Of a DNA stretch of 15,090 nt, positions 7,787 to 14,725 are shown in pieces. Each line of letters opens with the position of its first letter. Position 1 is the first letter of the stretch. Under the pieces are notes generated by a model that saw only the letters and a list, made by a program, of their open reading frames with translations, was not told the DNA's origin and ran no database searches. A program made the translations under genes and the position numbers. Origin of the DNA: Sulfurovum sp. (lineage in GTDB: Bacteria > Campylobacterota > Campylobacteria > Campylobacterales > Sulfurovaceae); NCBI GenBank assembly GCA_015490315.1, contig WFYB01000047.1, positions 1-15,090 of the forward strand. Direction: 5' to 3'.

Positions 7787-9394
7787 TTGGCAGTAGAACC
7801 ATTGAGCAAAAATACACCTTTGGAAGACTTCATCCACCACAAAACCAATACAGGGATGCAGTGCGGTAACTACAGTATCGATCTGCCGCCTCTCAAAGAG
7901 GGAGAGCAGTACCGCTTTCACTTCGATGCGACTGCCTGTGTCGGCTGCCACTGCTGTGAAGTAGCATGCAACGAACAAAATGCAAACCCCGATGAGATCA
8001 AATGGCGGCGTGTGGGAGAGATGGAAGCCGGCAGTTTCCCCGATACCCTGCAGCTCTTTAACTCCATGAGCTGTAACCACTGTATCGAACCCGAATGCCT
8101 CAAAGGATGTCCGACAGAAAGCTACATCAAGCTCGACAACGGTGTCGTCTTTCACGATGATCCAAGCTGCATCGGATGCCAATACTGCACATGGAACTGC
8201 CCCTACGAAGTGCCTGTCTTCAATCCTGACCGCGGTATCGTCACCAAATGCCACATGTGTGTCGATAAACTCGAAGCGGGTCAGACCCCTGCATGTGTAC
8301 AGGCGTGTCCGAGCAATGCGATCGAGATAGAGGTCTTCAATGTCGAGCAGTGGCTGCAGGAGGATATGGCAAAAGAGGGTGTCGCCCCACACCTCCCTGA
8401 TATCGAGATCACCAAACCTACCACGAGATATACCCTCCCGGAACTTAAGGATGATGAGCAGTTCCATCCTGCTGACGAGCACATCCTCAAACCGGCACAT
8501 CCCGAGTGGCCGCTGGTCTTTATGACTGTCTTGACACAGGTAAGTGTCGGTGCTTTTTTGGCACTCTTTTTGGGGCAGTTGCTCTATACACTGGGATTCA
8601 ACCTTCCCAAACCCAACTTCACCATGGCGTTGCTTGCAGCTGTTCCTGCGATGATCGGGCTGCCGCTCTCTGCACTGCATCTGGGTCGTCCGGGGATGGC
8701 ATGGATGGCGATGAAAAACTGGCGCAGTTCATGGCTGAGCCGTGAAGCGATCGCACTGGGGGTTTTCACGGCTTTAGCTACACTTGTCGCTCTGCTTTAC
8801 TATCTCGGTAGCGATGGCATAGGACTGCTGCTGCTTGAAGCGATCACATTGGCGACAGGTATCTACGGTATCTATGCCCAGTCGATGATCTACCGCATCA
8901 AGGCACGCCCAAGCTGGAATCGCAAGAGCACGACCAAGCGTTTCTTTGGATCGATGTATGTCGGCTTTCTCCTTATCGCTGTGGCACTGCTTGTCAGCCA
9001 CGGCAGTCAGGGTGCCATCGTGCTGCTTGCCATTACCCTACTTGCAGGGATGGGGCAGGTGTTGGTCATCCTCGAAGAGGTGATGTTCTACCAACACCTC
9101 GACCCGGAAGATCCACTCTACTACCAGTACAACCGAACCCGTATCCTGCTTCAGGAACATTTCGGTAAAGTAAAGAAGTACAGGATCTACTCTCTGGCGA
9201 TCTTCGCACTGGCGCTGCCGCTGCTTGCGATTCTCTTTGCAGCCAGCGGCTTGACGACAGCAGCGATTGTGACACTGATCATCGCCACCATCGGTGCCTT
9301 TGCCAGTGAGATCGCCGGAAGATACCTCTTCTACCGCACAGTAGTACCTCTCGGACTGGCAGGTAACTTCTTTGCGGGGAATCAGAGACACTGA
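7787..9394 (+). CDS. Fused DmsB-like four-[4Fe-4S] electron-transfer / DmsC-like quinol-oxidising membrane subunit
   Basis: Probable electron-transfer subunit for the nitrate reductase encoded downstream. Residues 40-180 hold sixteen cysteines in four groups: C51/C54/C57/C61, C96/C99/C104/C108, C128/C131/C134/C138 and C155/C158/C170/C174. This is the DmsB/NrfC-type pattern. Residues 243-510 contain about eight hydrophobic helices, as in DmsC (NrfD-like quinol subunits), with the conserved LSALHLGRPGMAWMAMKNWRSSWLSRE segment (about 294-320, given here in two parts: LSALHLGRPG and NWRSSWLSRE). There is no signal peptide, so the Fe-S part should face the cytoplasm. Translation starts at a TTG one base after the nirA stop, with AAAGAGG upstream, implying translational coupling. 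B and C subunits are usually separate in E. coli DMSO reductase; fused forms occur in other bacteria. A 275-bp gap then precedes the Mo subunit. Confidence 0.88.
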   Translation: MAVEPLSKNTPLEDFIHHKTNTGMQCGNYSIDLPPLKEGEQYRFHFDATACVGCHCCEVACNEQNANPDEIKWRRVGEMEAGSFPDTLQLFNSMSCNHCIEPECLKGCPTESYIKLDNGVVFHDDPSCIGCQYCTWNCPYEVPVFNPDRGIVTKCHMCVDKLEAGQTPACVQACPSNAIEIEVFNVEQWLQEDMAKEGVAPHLPDIEITKPTTRYTLPELKDDEQFHPADEHILKPAHPEWPLVFMTVLTQVSVGAFLALFLGQLLYTLGFNLPKPNFTMALLAAVPAMIGLPLSALHLGRPGMAWMAMKNWRSSWLSREAIALGVFTALATLVALLYYLGSDGIGLLLLEAITLATGIYGIYAQSMIYRIKARPSWNRKSTTKRFFGSMYVGFLLIAVALLVSHGSQGAIVLLAITLLAGMGQVLVILEEVMFYQHLDPEDPLYYQYNRTRILLQEHFGKVKKYRIYSLAIFALALPLLAILFAASGLTTAAIVTLIIATIGAFASEIAGRYLFYRTVVPLGLAGNFFAGNQRH

Positions 9395-9454
9395 TGTTAG
9401 GGAGTAGGTGGTAGGGAGCAGAGAGCATTTTGATAGCGTTCAGTGTTCAGAGCC

Positions 9455-9478
9455 CAAGAAAACAGATCTGTTTTCTTG
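9455..9478. repeat. Perfect 24-bp palindrome downstream of the DmsB/C fusion gene
   Basis: The sequence from 9455 to 9478 is its own reverse complement: arm CAAGAAAACA, centre GATC, arm TGTTTTCTTG. As RNA it can form a 10-bp hairpin with a four-base loop. The tract after it (GATTTTATAC) is only weakly T-rich, so it may be a poor terminator or a protein-binding site. A possible plus-strand -10 (TATACT, 9483-9488) follows directly. Confidence 0.5.
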
Positions 9479-9534
9479 ATTTTATACTGAATAGACACTT
9501 GAGGTTGTCACTGAGCATTGGGTGCACAGGTGCG

Positions 9535-9566
9535 TTGTCGCCCACATTTGCGAAGCAAGGCGACAA
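9535..9566 (+). repeat. Hairpin TTGTCGCC / GGCGACAA with an inner stem
   Basis: Arms at 9535-9542 and 9559-9566 pair over 8 bp. The loop holds a second stem, TTGC-GAA-GCAA (9548-9558). The right arm starts a GGCGACAAA word that recurs at 13808-13816. Its role is unknown; it resembles an intergenic repeat more than a coding remnant. Confidence 0.45.
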
Positions 9567-9580
9567 AAGCATCGCCCCTG

Positions 9581-9603
9581 CACTTGCGAAGTGACGATTT
9601 TTT
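9581..9603 (+). terminator. Weak intrinsic-terminator-like hairpin ahead of the nitrate reductase gene
   Basis: CACTT-GCG-AAGTG (9581-9593) followed after four bases by six Ts (9598-9603). The stem is short and the T-run is offset, so termination would be partial at most. Its position in the leader 67 bases before a nitrate reductase ATG would allow attenuation control, but this is inference. Confidence 0.3.
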
Positions 9604-9605
9604 GC

Positions 9606-9627
9606 CTACTTTTTGTAAAAAAAGTAG
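9606..9627. repeat. Inverted repeat CTACTTTTT-GTAA-AAAAAGTAG
   Basis: A 9-bp perfect stem with a four-base loop, 42 bases before the nitrate reductase ATG. It is symmetrical and A/T-rich, so it could act on either strand. Together with the elements at 9455, 9535 and 9581 it makes most of this 275-bp gap foldable. Confidence 0.45.
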
Positions 9628-9669
9628 AAAGAAACATCTAAACAGCAGAAAGAATTTGAGGAAAACCAA

Positions 9670-11994
9670 ATGAGTCTTATTGAAAAAGCAAAACAATTTC
9701 TCGGCTTCGACATCAAAGAGGACAAATATGCCCTCGTCGACGACCCAATCTTTGGCAAAGTTGCCAAAGCCAAGGCACCTGACAAATGGGTCAGAAGCAC
9801 CTGTGGCTACTGTGGGGTGGGATGCGGGATGTATATCGGTGTCAAAGATGGTGAAGCGCTCTACTCCAAAGGCGATCCGCTCCATCCTGTCAATATGGGT
9901 ACCCTCTGCCCCAAAGGACTCAGCGAACACCGCATGGTACGTGCCGACAACCGTGTCGCAACGCCGCTGCTTCGCAAAAACGGAGAACTTCAGCCCGCTT
10001 CATGGGAAGAGGTCTTTACCCATACTTCAGAGGAGTTCAAACGCATTCAAAAACAGCATGGCAAAAGTGCCGTAGCGGTCATCTCGACAGGACAGCTGCT
10101 TACCGAAGAGTTCTATGCACTCGGCAAATTTGTACAGCTCGGTCTTGAGACCAATAACTACGACGGCAATACCACACTCTGTATGGCGAGTGCCGTCATG
10201 GGATACAAGCAGACCTTCGGAAGTGATGGTCCGGTTGGGTGTTATGAGGATTTTGAAAAGGCGGATGTGATCATGCTCATCGGTGCCAACATCGCAGACA
10301 ACCACCCTATCCTCAAGCTGCACATCGCCAAAAATGAACAGGTCACAGGCAAAAAACCGACCATTATCGTAGTTGACCCCAGAAAGTCCAAGACCTCCCA
10401 AATGGCAGACATCTTCGTCCCGCTCAAACCGCGATCCGATCTGGCACTCATCAACGGGCTGTGCTATATCATCATGGAACAGGGCTGGGAGGATGAAAAG
10501 TTCATCAAAGAGCGTACCAATGGATACTTGGAGTTCAAAAAACATATCATAAAAAACTACCCTCCACAGGAAGTCGCCAATATCACCGGTATCGATGTCA
10601 AAACACTCTATGAACTGGCACGTACCTATGCCACCGCCGATGCCGCGATGAGTGCCTGGACGATGGGTGTCAACCAGAGTTCTATCGGTACCGATACCGT
10701 CTCAGCCATCTGCAACCTCGCACTCATCACCGGCAATCTCGGCAAAGAGGGAGCGGCACCGATGTCCATCACCGGACAGTGCAATGCGATGGGAACGCGT
10801 GAGTTTGGCTTTACCTCCTCGATACCCGGCTACCGTAACTATGCAAGCGAAAATGACCGAAAAGAGTTTGCCGATATTATCGGTGTACCCGAGTCACTCA
10901 TCCCCACCGCACGGGGCTATGCCTATCCGCAGATCATAGATGCGATCAACCGCGGTGAGATCAAGGCACTATGGGTCGTCGCGACCAACCCACTGGTAAG
11001 CTACCCTGACCAAAATGGGCTTCGAGAAGCCCTCAAAAAACTCGACCTGCTTGTGGTACAGGATGCCTTCATGTCCGATACGGCGCAAATCGCCGATATG
11101 GTCTTTGCCGCAGCGACATGGAGCGAAAAAGAAGGCTGTTATACCAACTCTGAGCGACGCTGCAACTATGCCAAGAAAGCCGTCGAGCCGCTCGGGAAGA
11201 GCAAGCCGGATTTCGAAATCGTCAAAGAATTTTCCAAATATTTTGGCGACAAGCATGATCTGCTCTTCAAGGATATTCATACACCGCGTGATGCCTTTGA
11301 GGAGATCAAGCGTGTCAGCAAAGGCAGACTCTGTGACTACAGCGGTATGAGCTATGAGCTTATCGAAGAGCTTGGCGGTATCCAGTGGCCGTGCAATGAG
11401 AATGCACCCAAAGGTACCAAACGCCTCTACCCCGAGAGTATGCCATGCCCTACCCCTGATGGCAAAGCCCAACTCTTGCCGGTTGAGTGGGTACCACTCA
11501 GCGAGATGAGCTGCAAAGAGCTTCCGATCATCCTCAATACTGGCCGTACTGTAGAGCAGTTCCATACACGTACCAAGACCGGCACGATAGGTATCCTCAA
11601 TGATCTTGCACCCGAAGCTTGGGTCGAGATCAACCCCAAAGATGCTGCCAAACTCAAAGTCAAAAGCGGAGACCGCATCTCGCTTTCGGGTAGCCGTGGC
11701 CGTGTCGATGATGTGATTGTCAAAGTCACCGAGACGATCCATGACGGTCATGTATTTGTGCCGTTTCACTACAATGAACAGCTCATCAACAACATCACTA
11801 TCCCCGAATTTGACCCCAAATCTTTTGAGCCAAACTACAAACAGTGTGCCGTACAGCTGCACTCCGAAGCAGTACCTGAAGGTATCGTCTATGAAGAGCT
11901 CGAAGTAGCAGGTTACCTTGAAGGTGTCAAAGTCTATGAGGAAGAAGCAGCAATAGAAACGTATGAGCCTGCCTCCACACAAAAGGCTAAGTAA
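9670..11994 (+). CDS. nasC: Cytoplasmic assimilatory-type nitrate reductase, Mo-bisMGD catalytic subunit
   Basis: Reduces nitrate to nitrite. The 774-residue protein has the N-terminal [4Fe-4S] motif CGYCGVGCGMYI with ligands C45, C48, C52 and C80 (LCPKG), and K82 as the usual electron-relay lysine. The molybdopterin oxidoreductase core follows, with the probable Mo-ligand C171 in TTLCMASAVMGYK, then GANIADNHPI, ITGQCNAMGTREFG and WVVATNPLVSYPD. A C-terminal dinucleotide-binding domain covers about 640-760 (LNTGRTVEQFHTRTKTG). There is no twin-arginine leader, unlike NapA, so it acts in the cytoplasm and fits the NasC/NarB assimilatory group. No flavin or NADH domain is present, in line with electron supply from the DmsB/C-like protein just upstream. 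Start ATG 9670 has GAGGA about 7 bases upstream. Formate dehydrogenase-like enzymes share this fold; the surrounding narK and nirA make nitrate the best substrate call. Confidence 0.9.
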   Translation: MSLIEKAKQFLGFDIKEDKYALVDDPIFGKVAKAKAPDKWVRSTCGYCGVGCGMYIGVKDGEALYSKGDPLHPVNMGTLCPKGLSEHRMVRADNRVATPLLRKNGELQPASWEEVFTHTSEEFKRIQKQHGKSAVAVISTGQLLTEEFYALGKFVQLGLETNNYDGNTTLCMASAVMGYKQTFGSDGPVGCYEDFEKADVIMLIGANIADNHPILKLHIAKNEQVTGKKPTIIVVDPRKSKTSQMADIFVPLKPRSDLALINGLCYIIMEQGWEDEKFIKERTNGYLEFKKHIIKNYPPQEVANITGIDVKTLYELARTYATADAAMSAWTMGVNQSSIGTDTVSAICNLALITGNLGKEGAAPMSITGQCNAMGTREFGFTSSIPGYRNYASENDRKEFADIIGVPESLIPTARGYAYPQIIDAINRGEIKALWVVATNPLVSYPDQNGLREALKKLDLLVVQDAFMSDTAQIADMVFAAATWSEKEGCYTNSERRCNYAKKAVEPLGKSKPDFEIVKEFSKYFGDKHDLLFKDIHTPRDAFEEIKRVSKGRLCDYSGMSYELIEELGGIQWPCNENAPKGTKRLYPESMPCPTPDGKAQLLPVEWVPLSEMSCKELPIILNTGRTVEQFHTRTKTGTIGILNDLAPEAWVEINPKDAAKLKVKSGDRISLSGSRGRVDDVIVKVTETIHDGHVFVPFHYNEQLINNITIPEFDPKSFEPNYKQCAVQLHSEAVPEGIVYEELEVAGYLEGVKVYEEEAAIETYEPASTQKAK

Positions 11995-12001
11995 ATATAA
12001 C

Positions 12002-12007
12002 TATAAT
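12002..12007 (+). promoter_or_regulatory. -10 box for the CorA-like gene
   Basis: TATAAT in the context AACTATAATACG, 31 bases before the ATG at 12038 and only a few bases after the nitrate reductase stop. The AAGGA RBS (12028-12032) lies in the leader. This suggests that the channel gene has its own start of transcription. Confidence 0.5.
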
Positions 12008-12037
12008 ACGCCAAAATAATCATAAACAAGGAAATGA

Positions 12038-12841
12038 ATGACCCTGGACAAACTTGATAAACTACTTTTAGAGGATATACAAAATCCGGATCATCCATCC
12101 GACTTTATCCCAAGAGAGGGGTATGATGTTCTGGTTTTAAGGCTACCTGAGGTAGGAGCACACAGTGTAAATGTCGTCTCTTACGCCTTTGTTGTAGAAG
12201 GAGATGAGTGTTTCGTCTATGACCGCCAAAAAAACAGCCTTATCAAGATAGGCTCTCTTGTAGAAATGAATGCATTTCTCGATGAAAAGACAGAAGCCCT
12301 GATCAAAGCGATCAAAACATACCACTACGAGATAGAGCTTTTGGAAGAGTCACTCTATGAGGGTCATCTTTCCAGTGACTTCATGCAGCGGTGGCTCACG
12401 TACAAAAAAGAGGTCTCGCTGATCCAGCGTCTGATGTTTCATGCGGCACTCTCCTTTGAGCTCTTTGTCACCCATCACAAGAAACACAGCTCCTCTACTT
12501 TTGAGGAGCTCGCCTATGCCGATCTCTATGAGCATATGGTACGTATCCGGGATCTTGCCCAAGCAGCGATGGACAAGCTCGACAACCTCTATGACTTCTA
12601 TCGTGCAAAAGTCGATGAGAAGATGAACCGCAATGTCTACTATCTGACACTGCTTTCAGGTATCTTTCTGCCATTGACACTGCTGACAGGTTTTTTTGGT
12701 ATGAACACCGGCGGTTTGCCATGGGCAGATGACCCTAACGGTACATGGAAAGTGGTAGGCATCTCTCTGGTACTCGAAGTACTCTTCTTTATGCCGTTCA
12801 TTCTCCAAAATATGAAAAAGATCCGACGTTTCAAACGTTAA
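12038..12841 (+). CDS. corA: Short CorA/ZntB-family divalent cation transporter
   Basis: CorA-family pentameric channels carry Mg2+ (or Co2+, Ni2+, Zn2+) across the inner membrane. The 267-residue protein has a soluble N-terminal domain, a long helical stalk (about residues 85-200), and two C-terminal membrane helices. The first helix ends in the family's selectivity motif GMN, in GFFGMNTGGLPW; the second is near 240-258, followed by a basic tail KKIRRFKR. It is shorter than E. coli CorA (316) or ZntB (327), mainly in the N-terminal domain, which is common in Campylobacterota homologues. The ATG at 12038 has AAGGA 5 bases upstream. Ion specificity cannot be read from the sequence. A role in the nitrate pathway is not implied, since it has its own promoter. 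Its stop is six bases from the convergent DUF234 gene. Confidence 0.87.
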   Translation: MTLDKLDKLLLEDIQNPDHPSDFIPREGYDVLVLRLPEVGAHSVNVVSYAFVVEGDECFVYDRQKNSLIKIGSLVEMNAFLDEKTEALIKAIKTYHYEIELLEESLYEGHLSSDFMQRWLTYKKEVSLIQRLMFHAALSFELFVTHHKKHSSSTFEELAYADLYEHMVRIRDLAQAAMDKLDNLYDFYRAKVDEKMNRNVYYLTLLSGIFLPLTLLTGFFGMNTGGLPWADDPNGTWKVVGISLVLEVLFFMPFILQNMKKIRRFKR

Positions 12842-12847
12842 CCCCGA

Positions 12848-13741
12848 TCAGTCAAGCAGTGCTTGCAAATCACTCAGATCGAAAAGCAACAGCGATTCAT
12901 CCTGCATGGCATGCAGCTCTTTGGAAAAACCGCTTTTGGAAAAGAGTGCATAGGTATCTACACGGATACCCGACTGCAGGGCTTTCGCTTTGAGCTTGGT
13001 CAATTCACTTTTGCATACCTTTCTCTCTTTGTACTTGCACTCTCCGAGTATGACCTGTTTATCCTCGCTCACCGCAAGGATATCAAACTCCGTATGCTGA
13101 TCCCAATAGCTTCCGTGCGCAATAAGCGGTGAACGCTGCTTATAATAGTGCACAAGCAGTGCATCACAGAGTTGTTCGTAGACAAGGGTACGCAATCGCT
13201 CATAATGCTTACCGAAATTCTCCAAAAATCGCTCACTCTTTTTCTGCAGCAGCTCTGTACGATGGGGTGAAACAAAACCGAACCAGAAGCGCATAAACGG
13301 ATCTACAAAACGCAACTTGTCCTGGATACGGTAACTGCGCAGCTCCTTCTTGAGCTTCTGTTTTGGATGGACTTTCAATGGTGCTTCGCGACTCGCTTCT
13401 ATCCGGAGTACCCCCATATCTATAAGCTCGCCGACGATCTTCTCGCCGGCAGATTCACTGAGGTTCGCCCGCTTGAGCACACTATAGAACTTGCCGTCTC
13501 CACGGGCTGCTGCCATGAGAATATTACGGTAGGGAGCTTCGAGTAGATAGGAGGGGGAGATCAGTGATTGATAGGTGGTAAAGTGATCAACGAAATGTGA
13601 CTTAACCATATCAAAAATCGTTTCGAAATAGTCAAGCTCCAAACGCTCTTCTATCCCGCCAAGGATAGAAAAATACTCTACAGAGTGCTCAAGTGAGAGA
13701 TGGGGATTGTGTCTACAGAAATCTCTAAATGCCCTTTTAAT
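12848..13741 (-). CDS. DUF234 (PD-(D/E)XK nuclease-like) protein, probable rare ATT start
   Basis: The C-terminal half has the DUF234 nuclease-like pattern: EFDILAV, then VILGECKYKERKV, giving the D...E-x-K triad (D220, E234, K236, counting from 13741). A winged-helix region (KRANLSESAGEKIVGELIDMGVL) comes before it. In archaeal-type ATPases this module follows an AAA+ domain; here there is none, so the protein is a stand-alone form. The first conventional start is a TTG at 13642, but the frame stays open upstream to a TAA and encodes KRAFRDFCRHNPHLSLEHSVEYFSILGG, which looks like the normal family N-terminus. No ATG, GTG or TTG occurs there. An ATT at 13739-13741 lies 7 bases after a strong AGAAGG (13749-13754), so I chose it (297 residues). 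If it is not used, the product is the 264-residue form. Cellular role unknown. Confidence 0.72.
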   Translation of the reverse strand: MKRAFRDFCRHNPHLSLEHSVEYFSILGGIEERLELDYFETIFDMVKSHFVDHFTTYQSLISPSYLLEAPYRNILMAAARGDGKFYSVLKRANLSESAGEKIVGELIDMGVLRIEASREAPLKVHPKQKLKKELRSYRIQDKLRFVDPFMRFWFGFVSPHRTELLQKKSERFLENFGKHYERLRTLVYEQLCDALLVHYYKQRSPLIAHGSYWDQHTEFDILAVSEDKQVILGECKYKERKVCKSELTKLKAKALQSGIRVDTYALFSKSGFSKELHAMQDESLLLFDLSDLQALLD

Positions 13742-13794
13742 TGTTACACCTTCTTCATCTATTTAATTGAACCCACTAAATAATCATACATGGA

Positions 13795-13878
13795 GGTTTC
13801 ACACGATGGCGACAAAGGAGCACCCAACCCGAAGGGCGGCTCTGCCGTTTGCGACTGCCAGAGCTATCGTATGAAACC
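13795..13878. repeat. 84-bp inverted-repeat element, candidate structured RNA or MITE-like repeat
   Basis: Arms GGTTTCACACGAT (13795-13807) and ATCGTATGAAACC (13866-13878) pair over 13 positions with one mismatch. The interior has further stems: CCC-GAA-GGG (13828-13836), CGGC-TCT-GCCG (13837-13847), or alternatively GGCTCTG with CAGAGCT. CAGAGCTATC at 13859-13868 is directly repeated at 13888-13897. It lies between divergent genes, in the 252-bp gap from 13742 to 13993. No known RNA family is recognised. Confidence 0.45.
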
Positions 13879-13898
13879 GGGTATTTTCAGAGCTATCA

Positions 13899-13969
13899 AT
13901 TATAATACAGCAAGTTTAACATAGATTTGATATAATATCTATAGTCAAAAATGGTTATTTTTTAATCAA
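13899..13969 (+). promoter_or_regulatory. Tandem -10 boxes and promoter block shared with the narK/nirA region
   Basis: TATAAT occurs at 13901-13906 and again at 13931-13936, both on the coding strand for the gene at 13994. ATTATAATA (13899-13907), TATAATATCTATAGT (13931-13945) and TTATTTTTTAATCAA (13955-13969) repeat, in order, words found at 5705-5761. The last word would lie in the 5' leader of the transcript. Confidence 0.5.
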
Positions 13970-13993
13970 ATCACACAAAGCAAAAAGCATCAC

Positions 13994-14725
13994 ATGGGAC
14001 AGTTTTTCACCAACTCCGAAGCAGTACGTCAAATTGTCAAAGGGTTCAACCTTACCAAGACACTTTTTGTATCCTCCATTCTCGTAGGTGAGAAGCATAC
14101 GGGGAAGAAGAGACTGATCTCCTCTCTTTTCCCCGAAGCGCCATGGGTAGACGGCAGAGATATGTCTGCCCTGCAAGAGGCTTTGAGAGTGCATAATGAG
14201 CTGGTGATCACACATTTTGAACAGATTAGCAACCATGATACTTTGGATTTTCAGAATAAACGCATTATCGCTATTGCAGACTATATCGATAACGTACGCA
14301 ATGTCGATGACCTTTTTGCCTTTATATACATGATGCCGCCACTGAGAGAACGTCCTGAAGATGTAGAGTATCTGACAAAGCGTTTTGCCGCAGAGGCAAA
14401 AGAGATCCTGATGATCGATAATGATCTCACCCTTGATCACAGCAGGCTCGACCTGAGCCAAAACAGCAAAACACTCAAGAAATCGATCTTCCATCAGGTG
14501 ATGCACCAAAATGCAGATGCTGCAACGATCGAAGAGACACTTTACCACTACTTCCTCAAATCACTTCAGGGAAACAACGGCTACAAAGAGCATATCCATC
14601 TCTTTGAGAAGCCGCTCATTGAAGCAGGACTCAAAAAATTCGGCTCACAGCTACAACTCTCCCAGGTACTGGGTATCAACAGAAATACGCTCAGAAAGAA
14701 GATCCATGAACACACTATCGATTGA
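13994..14725 (+). CDS. Degenerate NtrC-family regulator: inactive-looking AAA+ domain plus Fis-type helix-turn-helix
   Basis: A 243-residue protein that looks like a shrunken sigma-54 activator. A Walker A remnant, GEKHTGKK (32-39), fits GExGTGKE. The expected Walker B has become LVITHFEQIS. The sensor-I region reads KRIIAIADYIDN, and MMPPLRERPEDVEYL (113-127) is the strongly conserved PPLRERxEDI motif. The C-terminus, LQLSQVLGINRNTLRKKIHE (220-239), is a Fis-type DNA-binding helix-turn-helix. The GAFTGA loop that contacts sigma-54 is absent, as is a receiver domain, so activation of sigma-54 is unlikely and DNA binding or repression is more plausible. No clear RBS precedes the ATG at 13994. 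The next gene, a PAS-domain sensor, overlaps its end by 20 bases, so the two are probably partners. The shared promoter words suggest, without proving, a link to nitrate genes. Confidence 0.75.
   Translation: MGQFFTNSEAVRQIVKGFNLTKTLFVSSILVGEKHTGKKRLISSLFPEAPWVDGRDMSALQEALRVHNELVITHFEQISNHDTLDFQNKRIIAIADYIDNVRNVDDLFAFIYMMPPLRERPEDVEYLTKRFAAEAKEILMIDNDLTLDHSRLDLSQNSKTLKKSIFHQVMHQNADAATIEETLYHYFLKSLQGNNGYKEHIHLFEKPLIEAGLKKFGSQLQLSQVLGINRNTLRKKIHEHTID

Noticed and set aside
8558..8573. Sigma-54-like TTGGCAC-TCTTTT-TGG sequence
   Set aside because: It lies inside the membrane-helix coding sequence of the DmsC-like domain, has no GC at the -12 position, and no GAFTGA-type activator is present nearby.
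9395..9669. Insertion-sequence remnant in the gap before the nitrate reductase gene
   Set aside because: No transposase fragment, no long terminal inverted repeats at the edges and no target duplication were seen; only short internal palindromes.
10969..11982. 337-codon minus-strand frame within the nitrate reductase gene
   Set aside because: It is antisense to the conserved C-terminal molybdopterin domain and has no RBS or recognisable features.
13795..13897. CRISPR-like repeat reading of CAGAGCTATC copies
   Set aside because: Only two 10-base copies exist, with a 20-base spacer and no further units or cas genes.
13926..13940. Possible FNR-type site (TTGATATAATATC) before the regulator
   Set aside because: The spacing and the second half-site do not fit TTGATnnnnATCAA, and the sequence is better explained as a TATAAT box.
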